Shown piece after piece: positions 12,401 through 23,149 of a stretch of DNA of 64,000 nt; within the stretch, counting starts at the first letter, position 1, and the number at the start of each line of letters is the position of its first letter. This DNA comes from Ignelater luminosus (taxonomy: Eukaryota > Arthropoda > Insecta > Coleoptera > Elateridae), in assembly GCA_011009095.1 (NCBI GenBank), contig VTPC01090572.1:570174-634173 (forward strand). Direction: 5' to 3'. Made by a program: the position numbers and the translations under genes. A model generated the notes under the pieces. It saw only the letters and a list, made by a program, of their open reading frames with translations. It searched no databases and had not been told where the DNA came from.

Positions 12401-13361
12401 GAGGCGCCGTATTTACAATCCCAACATTAAGAATTGTTCAACTTACGAAATACAAACTTGGGGGATTTTATTCTCAACTACTCGCAGAATTTTGAAAAAT
12501 ATCCGATTAGATAATCGTAACTAACTTAAACAAAACAACCACTTCCAATAAGCGTTAATGAACTTTCAGACGATATGAATTTGCGGTAGAATATTTTAAC
12601 GACGACGACGACGACTCAATAATACTCGACGGTGTATTTGTACTCTCTATCTGACTGACTCTGTCTGCCCTTACGCGCTTTCGAATTTGCGCCAAACCGA
12701 CTCAAAACAAAGACAACGAAACAAACACCTCTGTCTTTACAATTTTCTTTCCTCTTACGACCCGCAACACACAAAGACGACAAAATTAAAAGACGGGATC
12801 ATGCAGAAATCATATATAAACACAACACGCTCCCATATAAGGTGAAAATTAAATGTAAATTAACCCACATTAAAACAGACTCAGCCTGGGACAGCATCAG
12901 CAGGCAATTCCACGAAATCTGCACAGCTAAAATGCGATAAACGATTTTACAAAGAAACCACGTGTGTGTTTAAATAGACATAGTGCAAAATAAATTAGAA
13001 AATACTTTCAACTAAAGATTTAATAAACGACAATGACAAACAGCATAAGATTTTAAAATGACATTACAACGTCCTGGATGAGGCTAAATAATAACCCTTG
13101 CATAATGATGTAAGCAATTGAATCAATTAAACAATTAGGGAAAATAAAACCAAATAATTAATTAATCGGTTCCTTCAGTAATTGCTCAACTCTTCAGCTA
13201 TTTAATTGGGACACAAAATGGCCGGTTAACAGACACAGACGGCTTGAATTCTAATAATCCGTTTAATGGGTTGATAATTCGATTAATCGAAATAATCGAT
13301 TTTCTTAAATGATAATTGAACTTTCGATTAATCGATCAATCAATTATTATGCACAGTCTTA
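9444..13361. mobile_element. hAT-like DNA transposon, 3.9 kb, transposase not recognisable
   Basis: The left end TAGGGCTGGGCGATTA and the right end (reverse complement TAAGACTGTGCATAATAA) form imperfect terminal inverted repeats of a style common in hAT elements. They are flanked by an 8-base duplication, GCTAGGAG (9436-9443) and GTTAGGAG (13362-13369), with one mismatch. Both sub-terminal zones (9460-9660 and 13240-13345) are dense in AATCGATTA-like repeats, which in hAT elements often serve as transposase binding sites (inference). The interior holds a GGCCCG-rich repeat (9790-10680), a (GAC)5 run at 12601 and no transposase reading frame. It is probably a dead or non-autonomous copy. Confidence 0.6.
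9790..10680 (-). repeat. GGCCCG-rich degenerate repeat, copy 1
   Basis: Degenerate short repeats of the type cagCCCGAcaGaCCc, much richer in GC than the surroundings. The phrase ATAAATTTTTAAACTGAGGC recurs at 9952 and 10595, with a related form at 10265. Its reverse complement matches 35066-35575, including the edge with TTTTCTAG. Open frames through it are by-products of the repeats. Confidence 0.6.
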
Positions 13362-13654
13362 GTTAGGAGTTGCTCTAAATTACTGTCAGAATTTATGTGA
13401 TTGCGGACAATTATATCGACAATACGATTTAGGTTCACGTTGACGATAGTCGATAACACTACCTGAGTAGCGAAAACGTCTCGATATTCTCACTGGTTTC
13501 GTTGTGCGTTTTCAGTCCTACTATTCTTCTCTGGCTGGGTATAATGATGTTTATCGATGTTTCTCCCGGTACTAATGTGCTGACCAATGGATTTTTTCGT
13601 TTACATTAAGGACTTCACTTTGTATAAGTCTGTATTTTATTATTGAACTTCTTA

Positions 13655-14803
13655 TCAGGCGAACTTAGAACTATAAATATACCGACTATAGAATATGGAC
13701 GTTGAGAATGGCTTTTCAAGAAAATAAAATGTTTCTAAAGGTTCTGCGCGTTTGTCTAGAGGCTTAAAAAATATTGATCTACTTGAAGTCTCCGGCTTAG
13801 ATAAAAAACAAAAGAATATCGCGTAAACATTAATTTTATTTTTCAACGTAATCCCCGTCAAGTTCAATGCACTTGGTCCACCTAACATATGTTCAAGTGC
13901 TCTTATTTCATCACTGTAAGCCGTTTCGTCCAACTGGTCAAAATAGGCGTTTGTTGCAGCAATCACAACTTCATCGGACTCGTACTTCTTTCCAGCATGA
14001 AATTTTTTCAAGTTTGAAAATAATCTAAAATGAGGTACCAATTCAAACCGCAATTCATTAATTTTTGCCATGGCAATAACTGATTTGTAGCAGGGTGCAT
14101 TATCCTGGTGAAACAGAATTTTTGCTTTGCTAATTTTTTTTTGAATTTTTTTTTTAGCTGGACAAGTAGGGTAGCATAGTATGGTCCGTTGATTGGTTTA
14201 CCCTTTTTAAGATGATCCAGAAAAAGAATGACCTTGGCATCCCAAAAAACTGAAGCCAAAACTTTTCCGGCCGACGGAACTGTTTTGGCCTTTTTCGGAG
14301 CAGGTTCTTCTTTGGCAGTCCATTGCCTCGATTGCTGATTCGTTTCTGGGGTATAGTGGTGAATCCACGTCTCATCTACTGTAATAAATCGTCGCAAAAA
14401 AGTACTGAATTGCGTTTAAACAAATCCAAACACTCCTCCAAAACTGTTTTGCGTGTCAGCTTTTGCTCCAGTGTAAGCAGTCGCGGCACCCATCGCGCGG
14501 ATAACTTTCTTAGCTCCAAAAATTCGGTTAGTATATAACATGTATGTCCGCTCTGTTGAAATGCCCACAGTGTCCGCTATTTCCATCAACTTCAATCGCC
14601 AGTTATCAAGACAACTTTGTGAACTTTTGCGATAATTTTTGTTGTGGTGGCTGTTTTTGGCCTTCCTTAACGCGGTACATCTTCTGTGCTCTTGCGACCA
14701 CGTATAAAAGATCAGCTTTTATTTCTATTGAAGATAAACCCTTAATATGAAAATATATAATAACTGCACGAATTTCAACTTGCCCCATTCTTACAGCATG
14801 CAA
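13655..14803 (-). pseudogene. mariner transposase relic
   Basis: Decayed DD34D transposase. The N-terminal region (14803-14606) has VEIRAVI-YFHIKGLSSIEIK, part of the DNA-binding domain. The catalytic core follows with ITVDETWIHHYTPE (first Asp), AKTVPSAGKVLASVFWD and, after a +1 frame change near 14110, QDNAPCY (second Asp). The segment that should carry the third Asp is deleted: the sequence runs from LVPH straight into FRLFSNLKKF. The tail AATNAYFDQLDETAYSDEI-ALEH matches the family C-terminus. The middle of the N-terminal half is scrambled by frame changes. It cannot be active. Confidence 0.85.
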
Positions 14804-14939
14804 AACTTTAGCAACTTTGACAGCCTGTCAAACAATTGTTATTTGACAGAAATTTTTGTTATTTCGCAGCCAGACTGATAAATCTTGAAACGATATAACG
14901 CCGTAAAAACATCGCGCAAATTTGTATCCTATCTGGGTT

Positions 14940-14969
14940 AGGCCGGTGACTTTTCAATTTATCCTCGTA
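14940..14969 (-). repeat. mariner terminal inverted repeat (5' end of 13655-14803 relic)
   Basis: On the minus strand this reads TACGAGGATAAATTGAAAAG followed by TCACCGGCC, next to a TA target site. A related end lies at 62500-62530. The partner end beyond 13650 was not found. Confidence 0.5.
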
Positions 14970-17900
14970 TAGTACTGACAATCGGCTGCCGTGTAGTCGC
15001 CGTTAGCGTTTAGACTTTGTTGTGCTTAGGTCGAGGAAAATCTGACAGCTTCATGAACAGGGCTATCTTTCATTCAATTCTAGCTGTTGGAACACATGGA
15101 GTATGGATGTAACACCATCTACTAATGAAAATGCATGAAAATAGAGCGAGATTCGTAACAATCAGAAAGTTTTATAAAATTTCATCACCCTGTTTATTTT
15201 ACAGAACCTTATAAGTTCAAATCTTTCAGGTTTCTAGCGACGAAACTGCAACGAAACAAGTTTATTTTGTTAACTGCCGTGTGATATGGACGGTAGTAGC
15301 AGGAATTCAACCAAACCGTGTTTAGGTATCTGCTACCTTTCCGTTTGGAGATTTCTAAAGACGGTGAAATTTTTGTAAATTTCGACTCTGACTGTTGACA
15401 GCAAGTCTGATGCTGATGGTAACTATATTCAAGAATCACTGAAATTGAACTTGTAGTTTCCGAGATTAAGAAAGACACTGGAAGGTAATTCACTCGCTCC
15501 CAATTTCCATTTTCTCATTAAAGTAATAAATGAAATAATTTGCTTAAAATCTAAAAATTTCGAGTCTGCTAATTCATTGTAAGACACTCTGTATACTGGA
15601 AGATAATCAAATTGGAATTTTTATACATAATGACCGAGATATCATGTATTTATTGCCGAACTTCGAATATCAATACCTCCACATCCAAATGAGATTGTCG
15701 AGAAACGCCATTAAGAAAGTTAAATGTTTATCCGTCTAGTCGCTAGAATTTATCCTTTAGATGTGTCTTTTGGTCGAATCTCATAACATCATATTAAAAT
15801 AATTCTTACGATTTATTAAATTCGTCAGCTCTCAGTAAAGAGTTTATCGTTCTCTCTCCAAGTAAATCTAATCTGCGTATTAAAATTGAAAATGTGCCCG
15901 AATCCAACTAAATAATTCCGAGCTGTAAATTTCCAAGTTTGAATTGTTAATTAAATTTGGAATGTTGTAGCCTCCCGAAATTTACTGCATTTTCTTCATT
16001 TTATCTTTTCTCATTTGTTAAATAATTTCGTTTCACTGACCCACCAGCACACAATAGATTTACTACCAAAAGCGCGCCCGAGAACGAGCGACAACGACGG
16101 CCTCTCTTTTAAAGAAAACCCCACAAAAGGCGGAAAAACAATGGAAGCGTCGAATGCCAATACACTGACTGCTTGCTGTGCGCCGTATTAATTCGGCTAT
16201 GTTTTATTGAATTGTGTGCGAATTTATTATTATATTATATTATACGGCAGAGGCGTTCGACGGTGGATGGTATTAACGGTGCCGCGTTCCTTTTGTTTTA
16301 ATGCTTAATAATTATTAGATGAAAAGAGATAACTGTGCTCTTTGAGTGTTTTTAATTAAATATGTATGCAGCAATTTTTGTGGTTACCGCTGGGTATAAT
16401 TGAAAATTGCGAGATACGCTTTTAAAATATTCAAAAGCCTGACAGTTTCTGAATAACCGAGTTTATTAATTAGTACAATTTAATTAAAACAGGATTCGTT
16501 ACTGTCTTTGTTTCTGTTTGCTTTTAGAATAAATTTAATAATAAAATGTATTTCATAAATTAATATGGAAGGTGATGGTATTTGTTTTATCGAATATACG
16601 TATCTACTACGTACATACATATATAAATATCTCCATCTCGCTCTTCCCTATTTATTTTCCTGCTGCGTCGGCATCAATTTATTACTTTAATTAATTATTA
16701 ATGTTGGGTTTAGCCGAATAAATTTTGTTAATTAAGTAGAAATTAATAATTCTGACAATCGAAATGAAACGAGAGGTGTTGATATCCCGAGGCAATCGAC
16801 CTATGTAAATCATAGGTTATCATTGTTCGGAATAATTTCAGTGTCTGTATAAGAACCGATTGTGTTCTCTCTCAATAACGAGAAACGTTCCCCGTGTTAA
16901 CTTCCGCATGAAGTAGTGAATTTTGTGGTTCGTTGGACGGGAATACGCATTCCTATGTTATTGTGTCTAGAGAGTGGCCCAAGATGTGTGTTTTAGATTT
17001 GCAGGAATCTGGCCGTTATATCTTTAGTCCCTTGTTTGTCTCCCCTCACTGTGCATCTGATCGAAGCATGTTGAGCGGAATTTTTTCAATCTGTCTGGAG
17101 GCTTCTGGATCCTTTTTTAGTTCTTTTTTTTCGTTCGTAGTTCTTTCGTAGTCGTTTGTGAATCTTACGTTCCATAAAGGCTCGCATTCTTTCATTCTCG
17201 AAATTGGTTCTCCAGGTTTATAGCTCGTTGGAGCTTACACTACGATAAGGATGATTGCGTTTTTACGTTTTTGAAGATTAAAAAGACGAAATTTACCCAG
17301 GTCTTTTACTGGATAGGTTTTAATTATAAGGGCAATTAGGTTTGCTCACTGGAGTTATTTTAGTTAATTATGTTTGTATTTGATGCATTTCACCGTGAAT
17401 AACTTTCCATTAACTAGCGGAAAATTCGATGAAAAACACTCTTTTACAGACTCCTACTAATTAAGTAGACGTGCAATTTTCTGCTAAGGAAAAAAACAAA
17501 CTACAAGAGCAAATTTTCTTTTATAATCATTCCCAGTAATAAAGCGTTAAAGAAACCGGTGCTAACTGTTATTAAAGCAAATATTATATAATGATGGCTG
17601 TTGGAAGTTGCAACGAGCAAATTAAAACGGAACGAATTGTCCTATAAATTGAACGTAGTTAAATATTTTATTGGGGCGAAGTAAACGGAAAGTTTTTATA
17701 TCCATTTCGTTTTATATGGATTCATAAATGCACCGTTTTGTTAAATCGAAGTGGGTGCAGGAAGCCTATTTAATATATAAATTTTACGTATGTAATAATT
17801 TGAATTGCATACAAACTACCGACTGATAGTATTAAAATTAGTATTTTACAAGGTCCTCTATATAAAAGGCTGCTTATCTCGATATTTATTTCACGTGATT

Positions 17901-18267
17901 GGATCGAATTTGCTTGAAAATAAGATAAATAAATCTGAACTAATGTTAAATTATAACTTGCGCAGATCCCTGTGCAAATAACAAACAATCAATTGCTAAA
18001 GCTAATTGCTTTCGAAGCTTACAGAGCCGAGTAATAAAGATTTTAGTTTGTTTTCAATCTCACTTCCGATGATTTGTTTGAAGCCTGAATTTACCTGCTG
18101 TTGAACTGGTAAGTGTGGAATCACACATTAATAAGACAAAGAATAATAATAGAGTACAAAAAAAACTCAATTTTTTTTAAATGCTCATTTTACATTAGCT
18201 AGTTATAGTTTGAATGGTTTTTTCCATCTTTAACTGACTTTGGTTTTCAATTTCATAAAATATTATA
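14970..18267. other. no recognisable gene; TAAT-rich segment
   Basis: Mostly unrecognised. A short stretch ending in CACCCTG (15187) begins a repeat-like segment to about 15600. The part 16660-16760 is dense in TAAT/ATTA cores. Short open frames at 16933-17151 and 17770-17988 look random. Confidence 0.4.
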
Positions 18268-19400
18268 CAGTGATGAGCAAATGCGTGGAACCAAATTTGT
18301 TGAGGTAAAGGATAATGAGATCTAGTTGTCAAAATAAGTAGGTATTGTTTTAACTTGAACGCAAAATGCCCGATTTAAGTGAAAGTGAAAGAATAGAAAT
18401 ACTAATGATGATTGGGTTTGGGGACAGATGAAGAACGCATCGAGAAGTTTGTGATCTTTTTAATGATATTCATCCGAATCGACAAATATCACGTTTGGTA
18501 GTTACAAAAACTTTACAAAGGTGTTACAGAAGTGGCACTGTCGAAAATTTACCAAAAAGTGGAAAGTCAAAAACTGCCACAAATGAAGATGTAGCTTAAA
18601 ATCTTTAGAGGAAAATCCTCATTTGTCTACTACTGAACTCGCCAATATGCACGAATTTAGTCGTCGTTCAGTCTGAAAAATATTAAAACGAGAAAAATAT
18701 CATCCATACAAAATTTGCCTTGTTCAAGAACTCTCCATTGGCGCCCCTGAGAATATCACAATGTACACCACTAAAGCGTATTTTGTTTTAATTAAATTTT
18801 ATTTTAAAGAACTTCGTAAAACACCTCCCATGAAAAATAAATACAATTCTTCTTTTTTCATCCTTTGTTAAATATATTTAAACACGAATAAAGGTCTTCT
18901 AAATGATAAAATGGGGACAAAGGTACTATAAAGTTTATGATGAGTCGTAACAATTAAAAATAACACAAACTTTTTATTAGCTAACGTTGAGAAAAAAGTC
19001 TATGGGCGCCCATGGAACTCTCCGATGACGACTTCGACAGAGGGTTAGAATTTTGTGAAACAATGTTGGATATTTGTAACAGTGATAATGATTTTGTAAG
19101 AAATTTGGTGTTAATCGACATAACTGCCGCTACTGGTCGTAAACTAATCCTCACTGGGTTTAAGATGCTCATAGCCAACATTTCCAAAAATTGAACGTTT
19201 AGGTCAGTATTTACAACAACAGAATTGTAGGGCCTTTCTTTTTAAAAGAAACTTTAAACGGAGACAGGTATTTAGAACTTTTAAATACACAGGTGATTAC
19301 GGTGCTGAAGGAAGATGGACAGCTGCCAAATAATATTGGTTCCAGCAGGACGGGACACCATCCCATTACGTTCGCGAGGTGCGTAAAGTAAGCTACCTAG
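18268..19400 (+). pseudogene. Tc1/mariner-family transposase relic, split by a nested insert
   Basis: The element starts at 18268 with CAGTGATGAGCAAATGCGTG beside TA. The coding part starts at ATG 18366. The N-terminal helix-turn-helix region is readable (DLFNDIHPNRQISR, then VENLPKSGKSKTATNEDVA) and ends HPYKICLVQEL. It resumes after the insert with LSDDDFDR-LEFCETMLDI and later WFQQDGTPSHYVREVRK near 19345-19390, which carries the second catalytic Asp. The first catalytic block around 19105-19180 is scrambled and everything after the second Asp block is missing. The motif style matches the mariner-like group with QQDGAPxHY and SPDLTPLDFFLWG. No right terminal repeat was found. Confidence 0.8.
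18737..19015. mobile_element. small non-autonomous insert with 8-bp duplication (hAT-like MITE)
   Basis: The transposase reading ...QEL|SDDD... is interrupted exactly here. AACTCTCC is present on both sides (18729-18736 and 19016-19023), an 8-base target duplication; a flanking G makes 9. The ends carry ATTGGCGCCC on the left and the reverse complement CCATGGGCGCCC on the right. The interior is AT-rich with no coding potential. Confidence 0.7.
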
Positions 19401-20054
19401 TCAAATCCGGGAATCAGCAAATTGACCTAGACCATATTTTCGAGCTAATTTCGAACCATCCAACAGTAATTTCTAGCTGTTTTAAAAATCAAAATGAAGG
19501 CGGAAAAACGAGGAAAAACGATTTCATTAGCTTACCGGGATAAAGTAAGCACAAGAAAATCGTAAAATTTCACAGGAATCTCAAGCTTTTTACGAGTTAA
19601 TCTTGGCTGACTTGTTTTTTCCTAGGACCTATAATTTTCCGGAAAATCAAAAAAAATTTTTTTCGACTAAAAGTTAGCACAGCAAAATTCTCATCAACAG
19701 CAGTAATAGAATAAAAACTTTGTATGACTCTCTTTTAGATCTTCATTATATCCATAGTGACTTGGAAAATCTATGAAAATTTGATTTCCCGGTATGTGAA
19801 ATCGGTATCAAATTTTGTGATATTTACGAGCAGTAACGTAGTAATTTCGGATTGATAAAATTACTATTTTTTACGCGGTAGGTATATTTTTTTAATTCAT
19901 TCGCCTGTTCATTCGTTACAATTTGTTACACAATTTGTTATTACTCTCGAACATAATATGCCAAAAGCGAGAGTATAGTCAGTAGTGAATCTTAATTTTC
20001 AATTTTAATGATTAAAAGAATTTTTGCATATTATTCTTTTCTATTTTTTTATTA
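19400..20054. other. no recognisable gene
   Basis: AT-rich. It may contain the remains of the 3' half of the neighbouring transposon, but no block is readable. Confidence 0.35.
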
Positions 20055-20464
20055 TACAGTGTGTCCACATTTCGATGCTCACTATTGGGATCTCGGAAAT
20101 TGTAAAATATACGAAGCTGGTTAAATTAGAAGAAATTTGGCTATATTGGAGATCAATTTACTTATGCTTTTGTTTTTTCAAAAAAATCCACGGCTTACTA
20201 GATATTTGCTAAAAACGAAATTATCTTATTTTTTTTTAAATAAAAAGCATTTCCCAGGTAGTGTGCCATGGCTTTAAACATATGATCATTATTGATTTTT
20301 GTCAGATCAATTACATTTGTTATGTAACAATTGCTAAAACATAACAAAAGACGCTTTTAAGATACTTGACTGAGCATTCACAGAGGGCATCAAATAAGCA
20401 GCTAATGCCCTATAAAAGCGTATTTATTTTGTTTTAGCAATTTTTGCATAAAAAATGAATTTAT

Positions 20465-20712
20465 ATTACAATTTAAATTAATTTAATTAATTTAAAAATC
20501 TTTACCGCAGGTAGGATTCGAACCTACGTAACCTTATCTCGCGTAAGGTGCACTAACCAACTGTGCTACCGAGGTGCTACGTAGGTTCGAATCCTACCTG
20601 CGGTAAAGATTTTTAAATTAATTAAATTAATTTAAATTGTAATATGAACTATTGTAAAGACGTTATTAATAATTTAATGTATGAGTGATTAACTCAAGAA
20701 AATTATTAAAGC
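20465..20712. mobile_element. tRNA-derived SINE in hairpin configuration
   Basis: The insert is bounded by a perfect 15-base duplication, AAAAAATGAATTTAT, at 20450-20464 and 20713-20727. The uninterrupted relative at 54950 has a single version of this site, so the boundaries are well supported. Duplications of this length fit LINE-driven reverse transcription. Inside, 20463-20530 and 20578-20645 are a perfect 68-base inverted repeat around a 47-base loop. The right arm continues into a 67-base unique tail ending in ATTAAAGC. Confidence 0.75.
20503..20575 (-). tRNA. tRNA-like head of the SINE (anticodon position reads CGA)
   Basis: The minus strand folds as a 73-nt cloverleaf. The acceptor stem has one mismatch and a G-U pair. 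The D stem is GCAC/GTGC, the anticodon stem CCTTA/TAAGG and the T stem GTAGG/CCTAC. Internal promoter boxes are intact: A box TAGCACAGTTGG and B box GGTTCGAATCC. The anticodon loop CGCGAGA lacks the usual U33, so decoding is doubtful. It is better seen as a tRNA-derived SINE head or tRNA pseudogene than a working tRNA. Confidence 0.55.
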
Positions 20713-20939
20713 AAAAAATGAATTTATTTGATAAAACTTCACGACTTTGTGTGTTAGATGTCATGGCACACTATGATGAAAAATGATTTTCACTTCATAA
20801 CTCGGTAAAACAAAAGAATAGCTATGTCAAACCAACACCACCTATATAACAAGGCCAAACAGCTGCTAAAACTAAATACCGTGACGTCATCATGAGTGGG
20901 CGGAAATTTGTCGAATGTTGTATAGACTGTCAATCTTGC

Positions 20940-21350
20940 TTCCCTCTAGGCTACAAACGGTGGCGGATGGTCGTACGTCGATCTCCCACATTGTTTCTGG
21001 TTTTTTATTAGGCCACCTGCCGTGGTCAATTATCAGACATTACTTTTCACCAGGCGACCTGCGATAATCGATTGTACGGTCTTGCTTTAACTTTGTTACT
21101 TATACTGGACAGTCGTTTCAATTGTTGTAACTCGCTCTTGTCTTCCTCTAGTCCACCTTACCCTTCTGCATGTTATTTCGGCGTTTGATTGTCGGGTTTT
21201 CTACTAGGCAAGACTAATTGTCGCACTTTGGTCTTCTTCAGGCCACCAGTGATGGCTGACTGTCGAGTTTTATTCTTCCACACCATGCATTGTCTTCCAT
21301 TAGGGCAGCAGTGTTCCTGCTTTGCTTTTGCTTTTGGTCTTTTCTACTAC
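20940..21350. repeat. degenerate tandem repeats, ~55-60 bp units
   Basis: Successive units share cttctctAGGCCACC-g-gatgg-cgAtTGTcg-tct. Recognisable starts are near 20950, 21010, 21050, 21150, 21205 and 21238. Units are heavily diverged. The minus-strand open frame at 21238-21447 is a by-product. Confidence 0.4.
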
Positions 21351-21450
21351 AAGTGGTAAATGCATGCTGAAAGTATGCTAAGTAAAAAACGGTGATTAGT
21401 AACCCAGAGATGGTATTATTATCGTTAATACGCAATTGACATGCCACTTG

Positions 21451-22970
21451 GCTAAGTCGACAGGTCGGAAATAGGGTAGTTTGGCGGGTGTTTCACTCTC
21501 AACTGATAAAGTAGCGAAATGGATTAAGTCAATGGGGGCCAGAGACGATAAAGACGGCCCCTCAATTGCAAGGCCTCATCATAAGCCAACCATACGAACC
21601 TTTTGGAAAATAAATGAAATTCATTACCGCTTTCTTTATACTTAAAAGAAGTGAACTCAAATAGCACACCCAGTATATTGAAGCTTGCTATAATATTAGA
21701 TACTTTATGACAAATAAACTCTAGGATATCTGTGGTCTGGACAACCGCTTTGTTGAACTCCCAGTGGTTTACAGTTGATATTTATCTGTAAGTACTTCAC
21801 GTAAAAACATCCAAACACAAGAATGCAGGTTAACGAATATAGCGCGTTACAAAATAACCAACAGATTCTTATAAATGTTTGATTCGTGAAATGAACGAGA
21901 TGACCGGACTCCTTTAATAAATGTAGCTTAGATAAATAATTGTTTACCAGCTCTGTCTTACTTATCAGATCTTTCTAAATTAAACTACGAATCGTCCCAG
22001 TACTGCTATTATTATAAAACAAACAATTATTCTTCAAACCTAGCATTACATTTGTCGCTGAATAATCGTGTCAATTACTAGTGACTTAAAGAATGTTGCT
22101 ACAAATTCCTAGTACAAGAACATTTATAACTTTTATGACTGCTGGTATTCGCATAGAGTAACGTCGGCTAGCCCGCTGTTTGTCAGCAACAGAGGCGACT
22201 TCAATGTATCATTTAATAGTGCGATAAACCAGTTTTCGTGTAATGTTTAAATTTTTAGATTAAATTCCGAACATTAAGCTTTAGGGCATATCCACCCTAA
22301 CGAGTCTTTGGAAACCCATCAAGCTTTGACGTCAAATAAGACAATTGAAACTGGCGTTGATCGCACCACGCGCCGCCTTGTTCTGATCTAAAAAAATCTT
22401 TCTACGCCTCGAATGGTAACTATGAAGTAATTTGTACATTAGAGCTAATATTCTTTTGGTTATTTAGTGTCTGCGAGTGTTCAGAGTAAATTTCCAGCGT
22501 TTTTCAGGATTCCCAGGCATTTAATAACATTATCAAACCCATATCTGTAAATTTCTAAATCTGATTAGTGAAAGTAAAGTGGATTTCAAAAATCAATAAA
22601 ACTATTATTCTTGTGAGAGAAACTCAATAAGTAATTTTGTAGATGAAAACCAAAAACAGAACGAATTTTTATTATTTAATAATTACAGCTGGGCTAGTGA
22701 AATATTTCCATTTCATGCGTAGCTAAGTTCGCTTTCTATACGCACAAAAAAGAAAATTCTTTATATACCTAAATGAAATTCTGAACTTTCATAAAAGTTT
22801 ACGCACTTTCTAGAATTTCATCATGTGATTTTCATTTTTATAAACTCACTTCGGCTAACACTACTTTGTAAGGAATATCATCATAAATTTATATAGAAGA
22901 AATTTAAAGTTTAATACCACTTTGAATTGTTGAAACTGGCGATGATGCTTTCAATTCATTCCGAAACCCC
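21451..22970. other. no recognisable gene
   Basis: AT-rich, without repeat partners or readable domains. Confidence 0.4.
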
Positions 22971-22973
22971 GGC

Positions 22974-22980
22974 TATATAA
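22974..22980 (+). promoter_or_regulatory. candidate TATA box
   Basis: TATATAA in a GC-flanked setting (CCGGC before, GATGCC after). A start of transcription 25-30 bases later would fall near 23000-23006. The first ATG after it is at 23128. This is a single-motif inference. Confidence 0.3.
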
Positions 22981-23127
22981 GATGCCTTTCTGAGTAGTTT
23001 ACTCCACATCTCTTTTACAAACTAGTTCTGAAGTATTTATTCCATTTTCACAAGTTAAAGTGGATTAAATTTTCTACATTTGCTTCACTATTGTAGATAG
23101 TTTGGGTCTACTTAATAAAATTTAATA

Positions 23128-23148
23128 ATGAAGTTAGTCAACCTTAAG
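23128..23148 (+). CDS. possible first coding exon (MKLVNLK)
   Basis: This is the first ATG downstream of the TATA box. It opens seven codons (Met-Lys-Leu-Val-Asn-Leu-Lys) that end directly at a GTTTGT splice-donor-like site. In insects, secreted proteins such as cuticular proteins often have a very short first exon that ends inside the signal peptide (established knowledge). No second exon was recognised in the next 3 kb, so this is only a candidate. Confidence 0.2.
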
Positions 23149-23149
23149 G

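Larger units (their letters stand above)
20057..20865. mobile_element. partial foldback element, CAGTGTGTCC family
   Basis: The left end CAGTGTGTCCACATTTCGATG follows TA and matches the complete relative at 54545-55452 through the arm (GGGATCT-GGAAATTGTAA) and the interior (CATGGCTTTAAACATATG, AATAAGCAGCTAATGC). The match stops near 20860 at GCTATGTCAAACCA and no right arm is seen, so this copy is truncated. It is interrupted by a 248-bp SINE-like insert. Confidence 0.75.

Noticed and set aside
19012..19194. Separate small protein starting at Met 19012
   Set aside because: It is the continuation of the transposase interrupted by the 18737-19015 insert, and the Met comes from the insert edge.
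20450..20727. CRISPR-like repeat-spacer structure
   Set aside because: Only a single inverted repeat with a tRNA-like loop is present, and the window is clearly eukaryotic. No array of direct repeats with unique spacers was seen anywhere.
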